DNA of 64,000 nucleotides from Mucilaginibacter myungsuensis (GTDB lineage: Bacteria; Bacteroidota; Bacteroidia; Sphingobacteriales; Sphingobacteriaceae), in contig NZ_JADFFL010000001.1 in assembly GCF_015222005.1 (NCBI RefSeq), forward strand, positions 806,001 through 870,000, read 5' to 3'. The notes below the pieces were generated by a model that had not been told where the DNA came from, made no database searches, and was given only the letters and a program-made list of their open reading frames with translations. A program made the translations under genes and the position numbers. Shown here piece by piece: positions 52,113-61,021 of the stretch. The first letter of the stretch is position 1, and every line of letters begins with the position of its first letter.

Positions 52113-52817
52113 ATGACACCGCTTAAATGTATAGCTATTGATGACGAACCGCTTGCGCTTGAACTGATGCGTAAGTACATTGCTAAATTTCCGCAATTGC
52201 AATTGGTACAAACTTTTGAGGATGCGATATCGGGAGCGGAGTTTTTAAAACAGAACGCCATCGACCTGCTATTCGTTGATATTAATATGCCCGATATCAC
52301 CGGGATAGATCTGGTGCGGTCGCTGGTCAACCGGCCAATGGTGATCTTTACTACCGCCTACAAAAATTTTGCTTTTGAAGGGTTCGAGTTAGAGGCGATA
52401 GACTACCTGTTAAAGCCGATAGATATTGGCCGTTTTGGTAAGGCGGTAGAAAAAGCTGTAGACTTTCAGCAATACAAAAAAAAACAAGCCGACCCGGCGC
52501 AACAGGAAAGCTTGTACGTATATTCTGAATACCGGATGGTGAAAGTAAATTTGGCTGATATTGAGTATATCGAGAGTATGGAGGACTATATCAAGATCCA
52601 CACCAGCAAGGATGCCAAGCCCGTGTTGACTTTGATGCCGTTAAAAAAAGCGTTGGAGAAATTACCGGCCGACCAGTTTCAGCGTGTACACCGCAGCTAT
52701 GTAGTGGCGGTGGGTAAGATAAGATCGGTACAGAACCGTAAGATCCAACTGGCTAATGCCGAGTTGCCGATAAGCGACAGCTATAGTGCTTTTGCTAAGG
52801 AATGGGTGAAGAAATAA
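52113..52817 (+). CDS. LytTR-type response regulator
   Basis: The 234-residue regulator has a receiver (about 1-115: CIAIDDEPLALELM, phospho-acceptor Asp in LLFVDINMPDITG, TTAYKNFAFEGFEL, LLKPI) and a LytTR DNA-binding domain (about 130-232: IEYIESMEDYIKIHT, FQRVHRSYVVAVGKI). It is the partner of the upstream LytS-type kinase. Possible targets include the divergent or neighbouring genes, but no binding site could be identified. Confidence 0.95.
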   Translation: MTPLKCIAIDDEPLALELMRKYIAKFPQLQLVQTFEDAISGAEFLKQNAIDLLFVDINMPDITGIDLVRSLVNRPMVIFTTAYKNFAFEGFELEAIDYLLKPIDIGRFGKAVEKAVDFQQYKKKQADPAQQESLYVYSEYRMVKVNLADIEYIESMEDYIKIHTSKDAKPVLTLMPLKKALEKLPADQFQRVHRSYVVAVGKIRSVQNRKIQLANAELPISDSYSAFAKEWVKK

Positions 52818-52884
52818 GGGGCAAAAACCGCGTCCCGATACACTATAAGGCGTTTTCCACTGACGGATAAGTATGAAAAAAGGG

Positions 52885-52948
52885 CCAAACACTTTCGTAT
52901 CGGGCCCTACATCTACCTATGAAAAACATACCCTTATGAGAGGGTATG
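52885..52948. terminator. Possible hairpins after the LytTR gene
   Basis: AGGGCC/GGCCCT arms (about 52890-52907) and the palindrome CATACCCTTATGAGAGGGTATG (52927-52948) lie between the convergent LytTR and ppx genes. They lack long T tracts, so terminator activity is uncertain. Confidence 0.4.
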
Positions 52949-53004
52949 ACAAATATAGAAACACTTTTAATTTTTTTTAACAATTTTTTAAAAAAAATTT
53001 AACG

Positions 53005-53886
53005 CTATACGGACAGATTTTTCTCTATCAAGGTTTGAATAATGCCATCAACCATACCAACGCTTGGCACGTAGATGTTTTTGATACTACCCCATTTCAG
53101 TACACTAAGGTAAATTTCGCAAGCGGGGATGATCACGTCGGCACGGTCCTGATTCAATCCAAGTACGTTGATACGTTCTTTCATCGAGAAAGAGTTGAGG
53201 TAATTGTACAAGTTGTTCAGTTTGGCAAATGATAGCGGGCTGCCCTCCTTTTCGCCCGATAGCTTGTACAGCTTATTGATGTTACCGCCGGTGCCAATGC
53301 CCGATAGGTTCTTCACGTTTTTGGTGTGCAGCCGTAAAAAGTCTTTCATGGCTTCCCAGGTATCGTCCTTATCCTGGTTATCCAAAATACGGATGGTACC
53401 CAAATTGAAAGACTGTGATGCCAGCAACTCGCCATTGCTGAACAGCGAAAGTTCGGTACTGCCGCCGCCAACATCAATATAGAGGTAGTTCTTTGTTTTA
53501 TCGATATCCTGCTCAATATGGCTGGAGTAGATGATATTAGCCTCAACCTCGCCATGTACGATCTCCAGATCTACGTTGGCTTCTTCCTTTATCGCCTTTA
53601 CCAGATCGGCACCGTTCCTGGCTTCGCGCATGGCCGATGTGGCGCAGGCACGGTAGTCGTTCACCTTGTACACGTCCATCAGGTTCTTAAAGGCCTGCAT
53701 GGTCTTTACAAGGTCAACGCATTTTTTTTCGGATATCTGCTGATCAAGAAAAGCATCATCGCCCAACCTAAGCGGAACGCGCAATAGGGTATTTTTTTTG
53801 AACGACACGGTGCCGTCGTTCTCTTTAATATCTGCTATCAGCAAACGAACGGCGTTACTACCGATATCTATAGCTGCGTATCTCAA
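53005..53886 (-). CDS. ppx: Exopolyphosphatase, Ppx/GppA family
   Basis: The 293-residue protein has the actin-like ATPase/phosphatase fold with P-loop DIGSNAVRLLIADI, the catalytic-region YIDVGGGSTELSLF and GIGTGGNINKLYKLS. It is the short form without the C-terminal HD domain. It cleaves terminal phosphate from polyphosphate or pppGpp. The start codon is TTG and overlaps the ppk1 stop as TTGA, so translation is coupled. The pair makes and breaks polyphosphate. Confidence 0.92.
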   Translation of the reverse strand: MRYAAIDIGSNAVRLLIADIKENDGTVSFKKNTLLRVPLRLGDDAFLDQQISEKKCVDLVKTMQAFKNLMDVYKVNDYRACATSAMREARNGADLVKAIKEEANVDLEIVHGEVEANIIYSSHIEQDIDKTKNYLYIDVGGGSTELSLFSNGELLASQSFNLGTIRILDNQDKDDTWEAMKDFLRLHTKNVKNLSGIGTGGNINKLYKLSGEKEGSPLSFAKLNNLYNYLNSFSMKERINVLGLNQDRADVIIPACEIYLSVLKWGSIKNIYVPSVGMVDGIIQTLIEKNLSV

Positions 53887-55937
53887 ACTCTGCCTTTCTT
53901 GTTTTTAAGGTAATTGTAAATGTCTATCTGCGCACGGACCAACGTGTCCGACTTGGTTTTGTGGTATTTGTTAGAGTTGGCGGCATTGATCTCGCGCGCC
54001 TTGGTATTGTCGGTCAGTTGCAGATCTATAATGTCGCGGATCTCTTTTTGCAGCCACGAGCTGTAGATCGGGAAACCCACCTCTACCCTATTATCAATAT
54101 TGCGCGACATCAGATCGGCCGATGTAAGATACACCAGTTCGTCCCCGCCGTTACCGAATATCATAACCCGGGCGTGCTCCAAATATTTATCTATGATACT
54201 TATCGCAGTTATATTATCGCTCACGCCTTTAACACCCGGCACCAAACAACACATCCCCCGAATGATAAGCTGGATCTTCACCCCGGCTTTGCTGGCCTGG
54301 TAAAGTTTGGCTATCATGCTTTCGTCGGTCAAGCTGTTCATCTTCAAAACCATGTAAGCGGGCTTACCAAGCTTGGCGTTAGCTATCTCGGTATCTACTA
54401 ATTTATAGATAGCCGGGCGCGAATCTATTGGCGATACGATCAAGTGCTTTAACCCACGTGGCAATACACCCTTATTTAACGCACGGAATACCTGTACCAG
54501 ATCTGCAGTTAAACGCTTGCTGGCAGTAAGCAAAGTATGATCGGCGTATATTTCTGAGGTTTTCTCGTTAAAGTTACCGGTAGACAGCGCCGCGTAATGG
54601 GCAGGTTTACCTTTCTCGATACGGGTTACCAGGCAGATCTTAGAGTGCACTTTGTAACCTGCTATACCATAGATAACGTTAACACCGCCCTCTTCCAGCC
54701 GATTGCTCCAGCCTATATTGTTCTGCTCGTCAAAACGGGCGCGTAGTTCAACCAATACGTTCACCTTTTTGCCGTTCTTGGCGGCATTGATCAGGGCATG
54801 GACCACACGGGAATTCTCGGCCAAACGATAGATCGATAAGCTGATCTCTTTAACCTTAGGGTCGATGGCCGCCTCGCGTAAAAAGTGGATGATGTAATCG
54901 AAAGACTGATATGGCGTACTGATCAGATAATCGTGCTTGGCGATGGAGGTCATCAAACTTTTGCCGAACGACAGGTCATCAACCGTTAGTGACGGATGCT
55001 TAGAATACTCCAGATCGGGCCGACCAACGTTAGGGAATTTGATAAAATCCTTAAAGTTTTGGTACCGGCTGACCGGGATGAGGCTTTCTTTACCAACCCC
55101 TATCTTGTCGACCAAAAATTGCACCATGTCTTCGGGCATGTCGGCATCATATTGCAAACGCATGGGCTTGCCTTTTTTACGCTTTTGCAAGCTTTTGCTC
55201 AGCGCATCAATAAACTTCTCGCTTACTTCCTGATCAAGGTCCAGCTCCGCGTCGCGGGTAAGCTGTATGGAATACGCCTCGATGCTATCATGCTCAAAAA
55301 TGAAGAATACATCCTCCAGATTGTATCGGATAATGTCGTCAGATAAGATGATGAATTTTAAGTTATTAGTTTCAGGCAATACCAAAAATCGGGATACCGT
55401 ATCGGGCAACTCTATCAGCGCGTATCTGATCTTCTTTTTATTGGTCAGCTTTACAAAAAAGTAGATGGCACGGTCGCGCAGTTCGGGCAGCGGCCCATGG
55501 GTATCCAGCATTACCGGTACCAATGTCGACAGCAGGCGTTCCCTAAAATAGCTTTTAACAAAAGTACCACGGGCCACGTTCAGCTGGGTCTCGTTGATCA
55601 GGAATATCTTCTCGGCTGCAAGTTCTTTAACAATGATGTTATCGTACAGGTGACTGAACTTTTGCTCTTGCTTTAATACCAGGTTCTTGATCTGGCTCAA
55701 CAATTTCTTCGGGCTGTAGCCTAATAATTGCTTGGCCTTGTCATTCAGGTTGGTCAAACGTGTGAGTGTTGCTACGCGGACACGATAAAACTCATCCAGA
55801 TTAGAAGCAAAGATCGCCAGGAAACGTACCCTGTCTATTAGCGGAACGGTAGGGTCGGCCGCTTCTTGCAGTACCCTGTCGTTAAAGTAAAGCCAACTTA
55901 TTTCCCGGTTAATTAAAGGTAAACGCTGATCAGGCAT
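53883..55937 (-). CDS. ppk1: Polyphosphate kinase 1
   Basis: The 684-residue enzyme has the PPK1 N-terminal domain (NREISWLYFNDRVLQEAADP), the head domain with YDADMPEDMVQFLV, and phospholipase-D-like catalytic domains. These carry the active His in YKVHSKICLVT, and STGNFNEKTSEIYADHTL, followed by LIIRGMCCLVPGVKG. It polymerises ATP gamma-phosphate into polyphosphate. Length and motifs are intact. It overlaps ppx by four bases. Confidence 0.95.
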   Translation of the reverse strand: MPDQRLPLINREISWLYFNDRVLQEAADPTVPLIDRVRFLAIFASNLDEFYRVRVATLTRLTNLNDKAKQLLGYSPKKLLSQIKNLVLKQEQKFSHLYDNIIVKELAAEKIFLINETQLNVARGTFVKSYFRERLLSTLVPVMLDTHGPLPELRDRAIYFFVKLTNKKKIRYALIELPDTVSRFLVLPETNNLKFIILSDDIIRYNLEDVFFIFEHDSIEAYSIQLTRDAELDLDQEVSEKFIDALSKSLQKRKKGKPMRLQYDADMPEDMVQFLVDKIGVGKESLIPVSRYQNFKDFIKFPNVGRPDLEYSKHPSLTVDDLSFGKSLMTSIAKHDYLISTPYQSFDYIIHFLREAAIDPKVKEISLSIYRLAENSRVVHALINAAKNGKKVNVLVELRARFDEQNNIGWSNRLEEGGVNVIYGIAGYKVHSKICLVTRIEKGKPAHYAALSTGNFNEKTSEIYADHTLLTASKRLTADLVQVFRALNKGVLPRGLKHLIVSPIDSRPAIYKLVDTEIANAKLGKPAYMVLKMNSLTDESMIAKLYQASKAGVKIQLIIRGMCCLVPGVKGVSDNITAISIIDKYLEHARVMIFGNGGDELVYLTSADLMSRNIDNRVEVGFPIYSSWLQKEIRDIIDLQLTDNTKAREINAANSNKYHKTKSDTLVRAQIDIYNYLKNKKGRV

Positions 55938-56203
55938 AGTCGATATTAGTAAGGCAGCAATGCCTATACAGCAAATCTGACCATTTATTTGTTAAGATAA
56001 TATTAAGTTAAATGTTTTTGTTTACAAAACGCCCGCAGGGCGGGGAAAGCCGGGAAGACCGAAAGTACGAAAGTTAGGAATATATCGATATAGAAAGACC
56101 CGTTGTGGAAGTCTCCTTGCTTCTGACTTCAGACTTAGGATCATTCCAACTTCTGACTTTCGGACTTCCCGTCTTTCTGACTTTTCCGACTTTCGGACTA
56201 AAC
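55938..56203. repeat. Intergenic region dominated by iterated GACTTTCGGACTT words
   Basis: From about 56044, GGGAAGACCGAAAGTACGAA is followed by a loop, then complementary words such as CTTCTGACTTCAGACTT, ACTTCTGACTTTCGGACT and CTGACTTTTCCGACTTTCGG. The arms form an imperfect long hairpin. It fills the gap between ppk1 and yajQ and ends at the yajQ promoter box. No gene is seen. Confidence 0.7.
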
Positions 56204-56206
56204 ACC

Positions 56207-56214
56207 TATCTTTG
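56207..56214 (+). promoter_or_regulatory. Probable -7 box for yajQ
   Basis: TATCTTTG fits TAnnTTTG and ends 23 nt before the yajQ ATG. The sequence upstream is the iterated-word repeat, so the -33 element, if any, lies in the repeat. Confidence 0.6.
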
Positions 56215-56237
56215 CACTTTAATAAACCAAGCTACCC

Positions 56238-56729
56238 ATGCCAACATTTGATATTGTAAGCAAGGTTGACGGGCAAACGCTCGACAACGCTATAAACACA
56301 GCCAAAAAAGAGATACTGAACCGTTACGATTTTAACGGATCTAAAAGCACTATCGATCTGGATAAAAAGACCAACGTGATCACTATCGTTACCGAAGATG
56401 ATATGCGTCTGAAAGCAATCACCGATTCTATTATTAGCCGTATGATCAAGCAGAACCTCGACCCTAAATCTTTGGATCAAGGTAAAGAGCAACACGCATC
56501 CGGCAATATGATCCGTAAAGAGATAGCTATAAAAGAAGGACTTGATAAAGAAGCCGCCAAAAAAGTGGTCAAAAAGATCAAGGACAGCGGTATGAAAGTA
56601 CAACCAGCCATTATGGACGATATGGTACGCGTGACCGCAAAAAAGATAGACGACCTGCAGGCTGTGATCAGCCTTTGCCGTGGCGAGGATTTTGGTCAGC
56701 CGTTGCAGTATATTAATATGCGTGCTTAA
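56238..56729 (+). CDS. yajQ: YajQ-type nucleotide-binding protein
   Basis: The 163-residue protein matches YajQ from end to end: MPTFDIVSKVDGQTLDNAIN, RYDFNGSKSTIDLDKK, KEIAIKEGLDKEAAKKVVK and RVTAKKIDDLQAVISL, with a final FGQPLQYINMR. The family has a two-domain ferredoxin-like fold; in Xanthomonas it binds c-di-GMP. It is 7 kb from the cellulose-synthase-like locus. Binding here is only inferred. Confidence 0.94.
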   Translation: MPTFDIVSKVDGQTLDNAINTAKKEILNRYDFNGSKSTIDLDKKTNVITIVTEDDMRLKAITDSIISRMIKQNLDPKSLDQGKEQHASGNMIRKEIAIKEGLDKEAAKKVVKKIKDSGMKVQPAIMDDMVRVTAKKIDDLQAVISLCRGEDFGQPLQYINMRA

Positions 56730-56747
56730 TTAGGCATCGGCGTATAA

Positions 56748-56787
56748 AAGGAAAGGCCTTTGCATTACTGCAAAGGCCTTCCCTTTT
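56748..56787. terminator. Bidirectional terminator after yajQ
   Basis: AAGGCCTTTGCA and TGCAAAGGCCTT (56753-56764, 56769-56780) form a 12-bp stem with T/A tracts on both sides. Confidence 0.85.
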
Positions 56788-56798
56788 AAAATTTCCGT

Positions 56799-57191
56799 TT
56801 AGTTAGACGGGATAAGCACAACCTTAACCGTGAACGCGCCAGGTTTGGTAATGACCGTAGAACCATCAGATGCCTGGGTCTCTAAAGTGATATTGCCCAC
56901 GCTATGTGTGTAACTGTAAGCGATGCCATTATAAACTTGTGGTAATTGCTCGTAAACCCCACCGCCAAAGGTAGCGTAAGATACTATAGCCCAATTTTGG
57001 TTAACATCGGCATCAATTGCCGGCATCTGATAGCTCGCCGAATAGGTTCTACCGCCATCGCTGGTACTCCAATCGTTTGCCCTTACATCAATAAAATAGG
57101 TCTCGTTAGGCACCACCACATTGTTGGTCTTTTTGCACGAGGTAGCCAGCAAAGCAAAGCAGGCTAAGAATAATAGGAATGATCTTTTCAT
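56799..57191 (-). CDS. Small lipoprotein of unknown function
   Basis: The signal peptide has a lipobox at LLATSC (Cys near residue 19), followed by KKTNN and a likely all-beta domain (about 35-130: FIDVRANDWSTSDGGRTYSA, NWAIVSYATFGGGVYEQLPQ, PGAFTVKVVLIP). It is a single-domain lipoprotein; no family motif is recognised. It is divergent from the 57260 gene and converges on yajQ. Confidence 0.75.
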   Translation of the reverse strand: MKRSFLLFLACFALLATSCKKTNNVVVPNETYFIDVRANDWSTSDGGRTYSASYQMPAIDADVNQNWAIVSYATFGGGVYEQLPQVYNGIAYSYTHSVGNITLETQASDGSTVITKPGAFTVKVVLIPSN

Positions 57192-57259
57192 AAGTTTGTA
57201 TGTCTTTATAATTGTCAGATATTTTAAAAAGCAAAAGGTTTAGTCACTAACTTTAACCA

Positions 57260-58447
57260 ATGCTAAAAAACCTGATCTTACTCTTAACGCTATTTCCGGC
57301 CACTCTGTTTGCACAAAGCACAATTAGTGGCCGCGTGGTTAGCATGGCCAACAAAAACGGAGTGGCAGCGGCCAGTGTTTTCTTAAGCAACACCAGCATT
57401 GGCACCAATACCCTGCCCGACGGAACTTACACCCTAAAGAACGTTAGGAACGGGCAATACGACCTTGTAGTGACCTGCGTGGGTTACGAGCCTCATCACT
57501 ATACCGTGCTGATAAACAATACAGATAAGGCTGTAGATGTTATAGAGCTAATGCCCAAAGTGACCGAATTAAAAGAGGTCACCATAAAATATGACCCTAA
57601 AGATCTTAATAGCGACAAAGCCAACAACGCTTTACGCAAGATCCAGTTAGCCAGATTCACCGCCGAGTTTTTAGGCCGCACCGCTAATGCATCGGAGTGT
57701 AAACTATTGAATCCGGACATACTCGACCTGTATCACGACCCTAAGGATAATTCGCTGCGCGCTAACGCGCCCGATTTTTTGCTGATACAGAACGATGCAT
57801 TGGGTTACAAAATAAAATACCTGCTAACAGACTTTTACTTTACCCCTAAGACCGGCGATGTCTATTACGTTGGCTCGTTCATTTTTGAACCGTTGACCGG
57901 CGACGAAGCATCACAGCGCAAATGGATGCGCAACCGCGTAGCGGCTTACAAGGGTTCGGATATGCACTTTTTGAGGGCCTGTATTATTGATATGGTAACC
58001 GAAGAGGGCTTTACGGTTTACAGTCTCACCCGCAAAAACAATGATGCCCGGCAACCGGACAGTGTAATAAAGGCTAAAGCCACCGCGTTTAAAATGGCCG
58101 GTTTTGACAGAGGTGTTAGAGACTCCTTAAAATATTGGGCCGAACAGGCCAACATGCCAAAATATACAGAAATACGTTCAAACAAGCCGGTACCTACCCG
58201 GGATTACATCAGACTTACCCAAACTAAAGGCCTTTTTGCAATAGGCTACCCCGGCAAATTGCAGATAAGGTATAAAACAAGGGCGCTGAACGCGCTCATT
58301 AGCTTTTACGAACCTTTTTCTTTTTTCGACAACAACGGCGTCATAGTCAATCCCCGAAGCAATACAATGGAGGGCGCCTGGGCTTTTCAGCGCGTAGCCG
58401 ATCTGCTGCCCGTAGATTATGAATTGCCAATTAGCTTAAACGATTGA
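57260..58447 (+). CDS. Secreted protein with carboxypeptidase-like regulatory domain, paralogue of the 24724-25923 product
   Basis: The signal peptide (MLKNLILLLTLFPATLFAQ) is followed by the regulatory domain (about 22-105: STISGRVVSMANKNGVAAAS, GTYTLKNVRNGQYDLVVT) and an unassigned C-terminal part (about 110-395). The latter ends NNGVIVNPRSNTMEGAWAFQ and ADLLPVDYELP, matching RNGSIITGGSTLIEGTW and ELLPVDYVPGD of the ccm-linked gene. Both start LPKVTELREV-type linkers. A TAACTTTA box lies four bases before the ATG. Its stop abuts the stop of the GH5 gene. Confidence 0.85.
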   Translation: MLKNLILLLTLFPATLFAQSTISGRVVSMANKNGVAAASVFLSNTSIGTNTLPDGTYTLKNVRNGQYDLVVTCVGYEPHHYTVLINNTDKAVDVIELMPKVTELKEVTIKYDPKDLNSDKANNALRKIQLARFTAEFLGRTANASECKLLNPDILDLYHDPKDNSLRANAPDFLLIQNDALGYKIKYLLTDFYFTPKTGDVYYVGSFIFEPLTGDEASQRKWMRNRVAAYKGSDMHFLRACIIDMVTEEGFTVYSLTRKNNDARQPDSVIKAKATAFKMAGFDRGVRDSLKYWAEQANMPKYTEIRSNKPVPTRDYIRLTQTKGLFAIGYPGKLQIRYKTRALNALISFYEPFSFFDNNGVIVNPRSNTMEGAWAFQRVADLLPVDYELPISLND

Positions 58448-59584
58448 TCATTTTTGATCGTGATAACCGATAGCTTCTTTCATGCCGGTACTCAGGTTAT
58501 CTAAAGATGGTTCGCCGTCGAAGATGGAAAAATTACAGTTGTATTCCCACAATATGCCCGGGATGTTTAATTGCTTTAAAGACGTGCGTACGGCTTTAAT
58601 ATAATTAACCCGGCTTTGCGGATCGGTATATTTGTTATACACGCCATATTCGCCGCAGATGATCGGCACCGAATATTTATCGGCCCAAGCTTTTACTATC
58701 TTTAGTTTATCCGTGATCGAACCTTCGTTGCCGTCCAGGTGATACTTTTTATAGTTGCTTTCTCCAAAACTTCCTTTCGCTTTTTCATTCATCGGCGGGA
58801 ATGTACTATTGGCATAAGGGAAACCGATACCTGTAGTAGCCATTTGCACCCCTACCCAATCGGCACCCTGGTGGGTGAATAAGAACGGCTCATAAAAATG
58901 GAATACGTAAATAATATTGTCGTCCTTCAGCCGAACAAAGCGGCTTAACTCGTAAATGCTGTTATAGTTAGACGCGCCAACCAATAATGTGCGTTTAGGA
59001 TCAATTTTGCGCAGTGCGGTAACGATATTATAGGCTGCGTCTTTCCAAACTTGGGGATCTATCGGTCCGGGTTCGTTATAGATCTCAAAAAAAAGCTGGT
59101 CGGGGCTGGCTGACTTAAATCTTTCGGCAACGGCGGTCCAGGTTTTAACAATGGCGGCCGTTTCGTTGTAGTGGTTCTCGTTGGTCAGCTCGCCGTAATG
59201 GTAGTCTATAACGAGTTTAAAGCCATATTTGCGGCATTTTTGCCAGAAATTTTCTACCCGGGCAAGAACTTTTTCGTTAGGCCCTTGTTTATTTTCCAGA
59301 TACTTAAACGCGACAGGCAATCTTATGCTTTTAAAGCCCAACGTTTTAAGCAACTCAAAGTCACTGTCTTTAATACCCTCGCTATCGGCCAGGTTATTAT
59401 CCCAGGTTTGTTCCAACCACGATACACTTATCCCGTTGTTAAGCGTTTGTGCACGCTTAAAAGCCGTTTGCCTTTCGGTTGATAAATTTCGCTGGGGTTT
59501 TGCCTCTTGAGCAACCACTGTCAGCATAATTAAAAAAATTAATATTACCCGATGCTTTACGCGTGTGTTTGGTATTGAATACAT
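58448..59584 (-). CDS. Glycoside hydrolase family 5 endoglucanase-like protein
   Basis: The signal peptide/anchor (about residues 12-27) precedes a TIM-barrel GH5 domain. The substrate-side KSIRLPVAF, the catalytic acid Glu in IYNEPG and the nucleophile Glu in IICGEYGVYN are visible. GH5 enzymes cut beta-1,4-glucans such as cellulose. It lies divergently (73 nt) from a histidine kinase and a BcsB-like gene, in the place that BcsZ-type endoglucanases occupy in cellulose operons. A role in polymer trimming is inference. Confidence 0.92.
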   Translation of the reverse strand: MYSIPNTRVKHRVILIFLIMLTVVAQEAKPQRNLSTERQTAFKRAQTLNNGISVSWLEQTWDNNLADSEGIKDSDFELLKTLGFKSIRLPVAFKYLENKQGPNEKVLARVENFWQKCRKYGFKLVIDYHYGELTNENHYNETAAIVKTWTAVAERFKSASPDQLFFEIYNEPGPIDPQVWKDAAYNIVTALRKIDPKRTLLVGASNYNSIYELSRFVRLKDDNIIYVFHFYEPFLFTHQGADWVGVQMATTGIGFPYANSTFPPMNEKAKGSFGESNYKKYHLDGNEGSITDKLKIVKAWADKYSVPIICGEYGVYNKYTDPQSRVNYIKAVRTSLKQLNIPGILWEYNCNFSIFDGEPSLDNLSTGMKEAIGYHDQK

Positions 59585-59657
59585 TTTTTAGCTATATTTC
59601 ATCCGTTATTTATGCTAAACGAGGCGTATTACTTATATAAGTAAATTTTTTGCACAG

Positions 59658-61004
59658 ATGTTTGTCCAGATCACTAAAGAAGAGCTTGCGAAAGAAATTA
59701 ATAAAAAAGCGTGGTTTCAGACTAACAATATCGTATGGACCATCATTTTCTTATATCCTATCTTCAGCATCATCGATTTTATTTACGCTAACGAGGTTTG
59801 GATACAATTTTTGATCGTGCGGATAATTACCGTAATGATCATTTACGCAACTTACACCTTCTTCATCAACCGAAAATACGATTATCGGATACTCCTGCAT
59901 ATCAGTTTCTTCATGCTGTCGTTAATTTCGGCCATCCTTTGTAACATCGTAACCGATTCGCGGCTAACTATCTATTTTTTAACGTATTCGGTCATTGTCC
60001 TATTTCTTAACCTGCAGGTTTTTTGGGAGCCGATAAACTCGGTGATACAAGGTTTGATAGCACTGATGTTGCTTGCTATTTTTTACAACTCGCTCAGCAA
60101 CTATACGCTAGATCTTATAGTAAGTAATGGCGGTCAGTATTTTGTGGTCATTTTGATCATTTCTACATTGATCCCTAACGCGCGTTACAAAGTGATCGTG
60201 CGCGAAGTGAAACAGTCGATCGTGATCGAAAAATCTAACGAGCAACTGAAACAGCAGAACCACGATATTGCCGAAAAGAACAACATCATTGATATGCAGT
60301 ACGACAGGCTGCGCAAGCTTGACGAGCAAAAAAACAGCTTTATCAATATTGCCGGCCACGATCTAAAGAACCTGATCGGCTCTATTATCATGAGTAATAA
60401 CATGGTGAAGGACGAAGACTACCGTTTAAGCTCGGACCAGCGCGAATTTGTGCAATACATTGGCGACTCGGCCGATAAGATGCAATACATGCTTAACAAG
60501 TTAATGGATGTTAAAGAGATCGAATCGCCGGAGTTGAAATTTAACCTGGAGATGTTCGACATTAACGCCGAAGTGCAAATGATCTACAAAGGACTGGTAG
60601 AAACGGCCCTGATGAAGAATATCCATTTGATAGACAACATCCTTAAACTACCGCTTAACGTAAAGCTGGATAAGGTATTCACCGGGCAGGTATTCCAAAA
60701 CTTGTTGTCGAACGCTATCAAATTTTCGCAGACAAATAACAACATCCGTGTAATAACCAGCCTGCAACGCCAAAAGTTCGTTTTCGAGATCATTGACGAG
60801 GGCGTGGCCATTGGCCAGCAGGAGTTGGACATGATGTTCAATAAATTAAAAACACTTAACGACGCATCGGGCCACGTAGAGAGCCGTTTAGGCCTTGGAT
60901 TATCTATCGCCAAACTAATGACCAAAGAATTAGGCGGCGAATTAGCATACCGAAGCGACGAGAACGGTAATTATTTTAGAGTAGAGTTTTACGTGATCAA
61001 TTAG
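59658..61004 (+). CDS. Membrane sensor histidine kinase of the polysaccharide locus
   Basis: The 448-residue protein has six hydrophobic segments in its first 190 residues, a coiled linker (EQLKQQNHDIAEKNNIIDMQ), HisKA with an unusual acceptor context NIAGHDLKNLIGS, and HATPase with NLLSNAIKFSQ, DEGVAIGQQ and GLGLSIAKL. The DxGxGI box is DEGVAIG. It lies 17 nt upstream of the BcsB-like gene and so probably regulates the locus, but no response regulator is encoded here. Confidence 0.9.
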   Translation: MFVQITKEELAKEINKKAWFQTNNIVWTIIFLYPIFSIIDFIYANEVWIQFLIVRIITVMIIYATYTFFINRKYDYRILLHISFFMLSLISAILCNIVTDSRLTIYFLTYSVIVLFLNLQVFWEPINSVIQGLIALMLLAIFYNSLSNYTLDLIVSNGGQYFVVILIISTLIPNARYKVIVREVKQSIVIEKSNEQLKQQNHDIAEKNNIIDMQYDRLRKLDEQKNSFINIAGHDLKNLIGSIIMSNNMVKDEDYRLSSDQREFVQYIGDSADKMQYMLNKLMDVKEIESPELKFNLEMFDINAEVQMIYKGLVETALMKNIHLIDNILKLPLNVKLDKVFTGQVFQNLLSNAIKFSQTNNNIRVITSLQRQKFVFEIIDEGVAIGQQELDMMFNKLKTLNDASGHVESRLGLGLSIAKLMTKELGGELAYRSDENGNYFRVEFYVIN

Positions 61005-61021
61005 TATTTTCCGAAACAGCG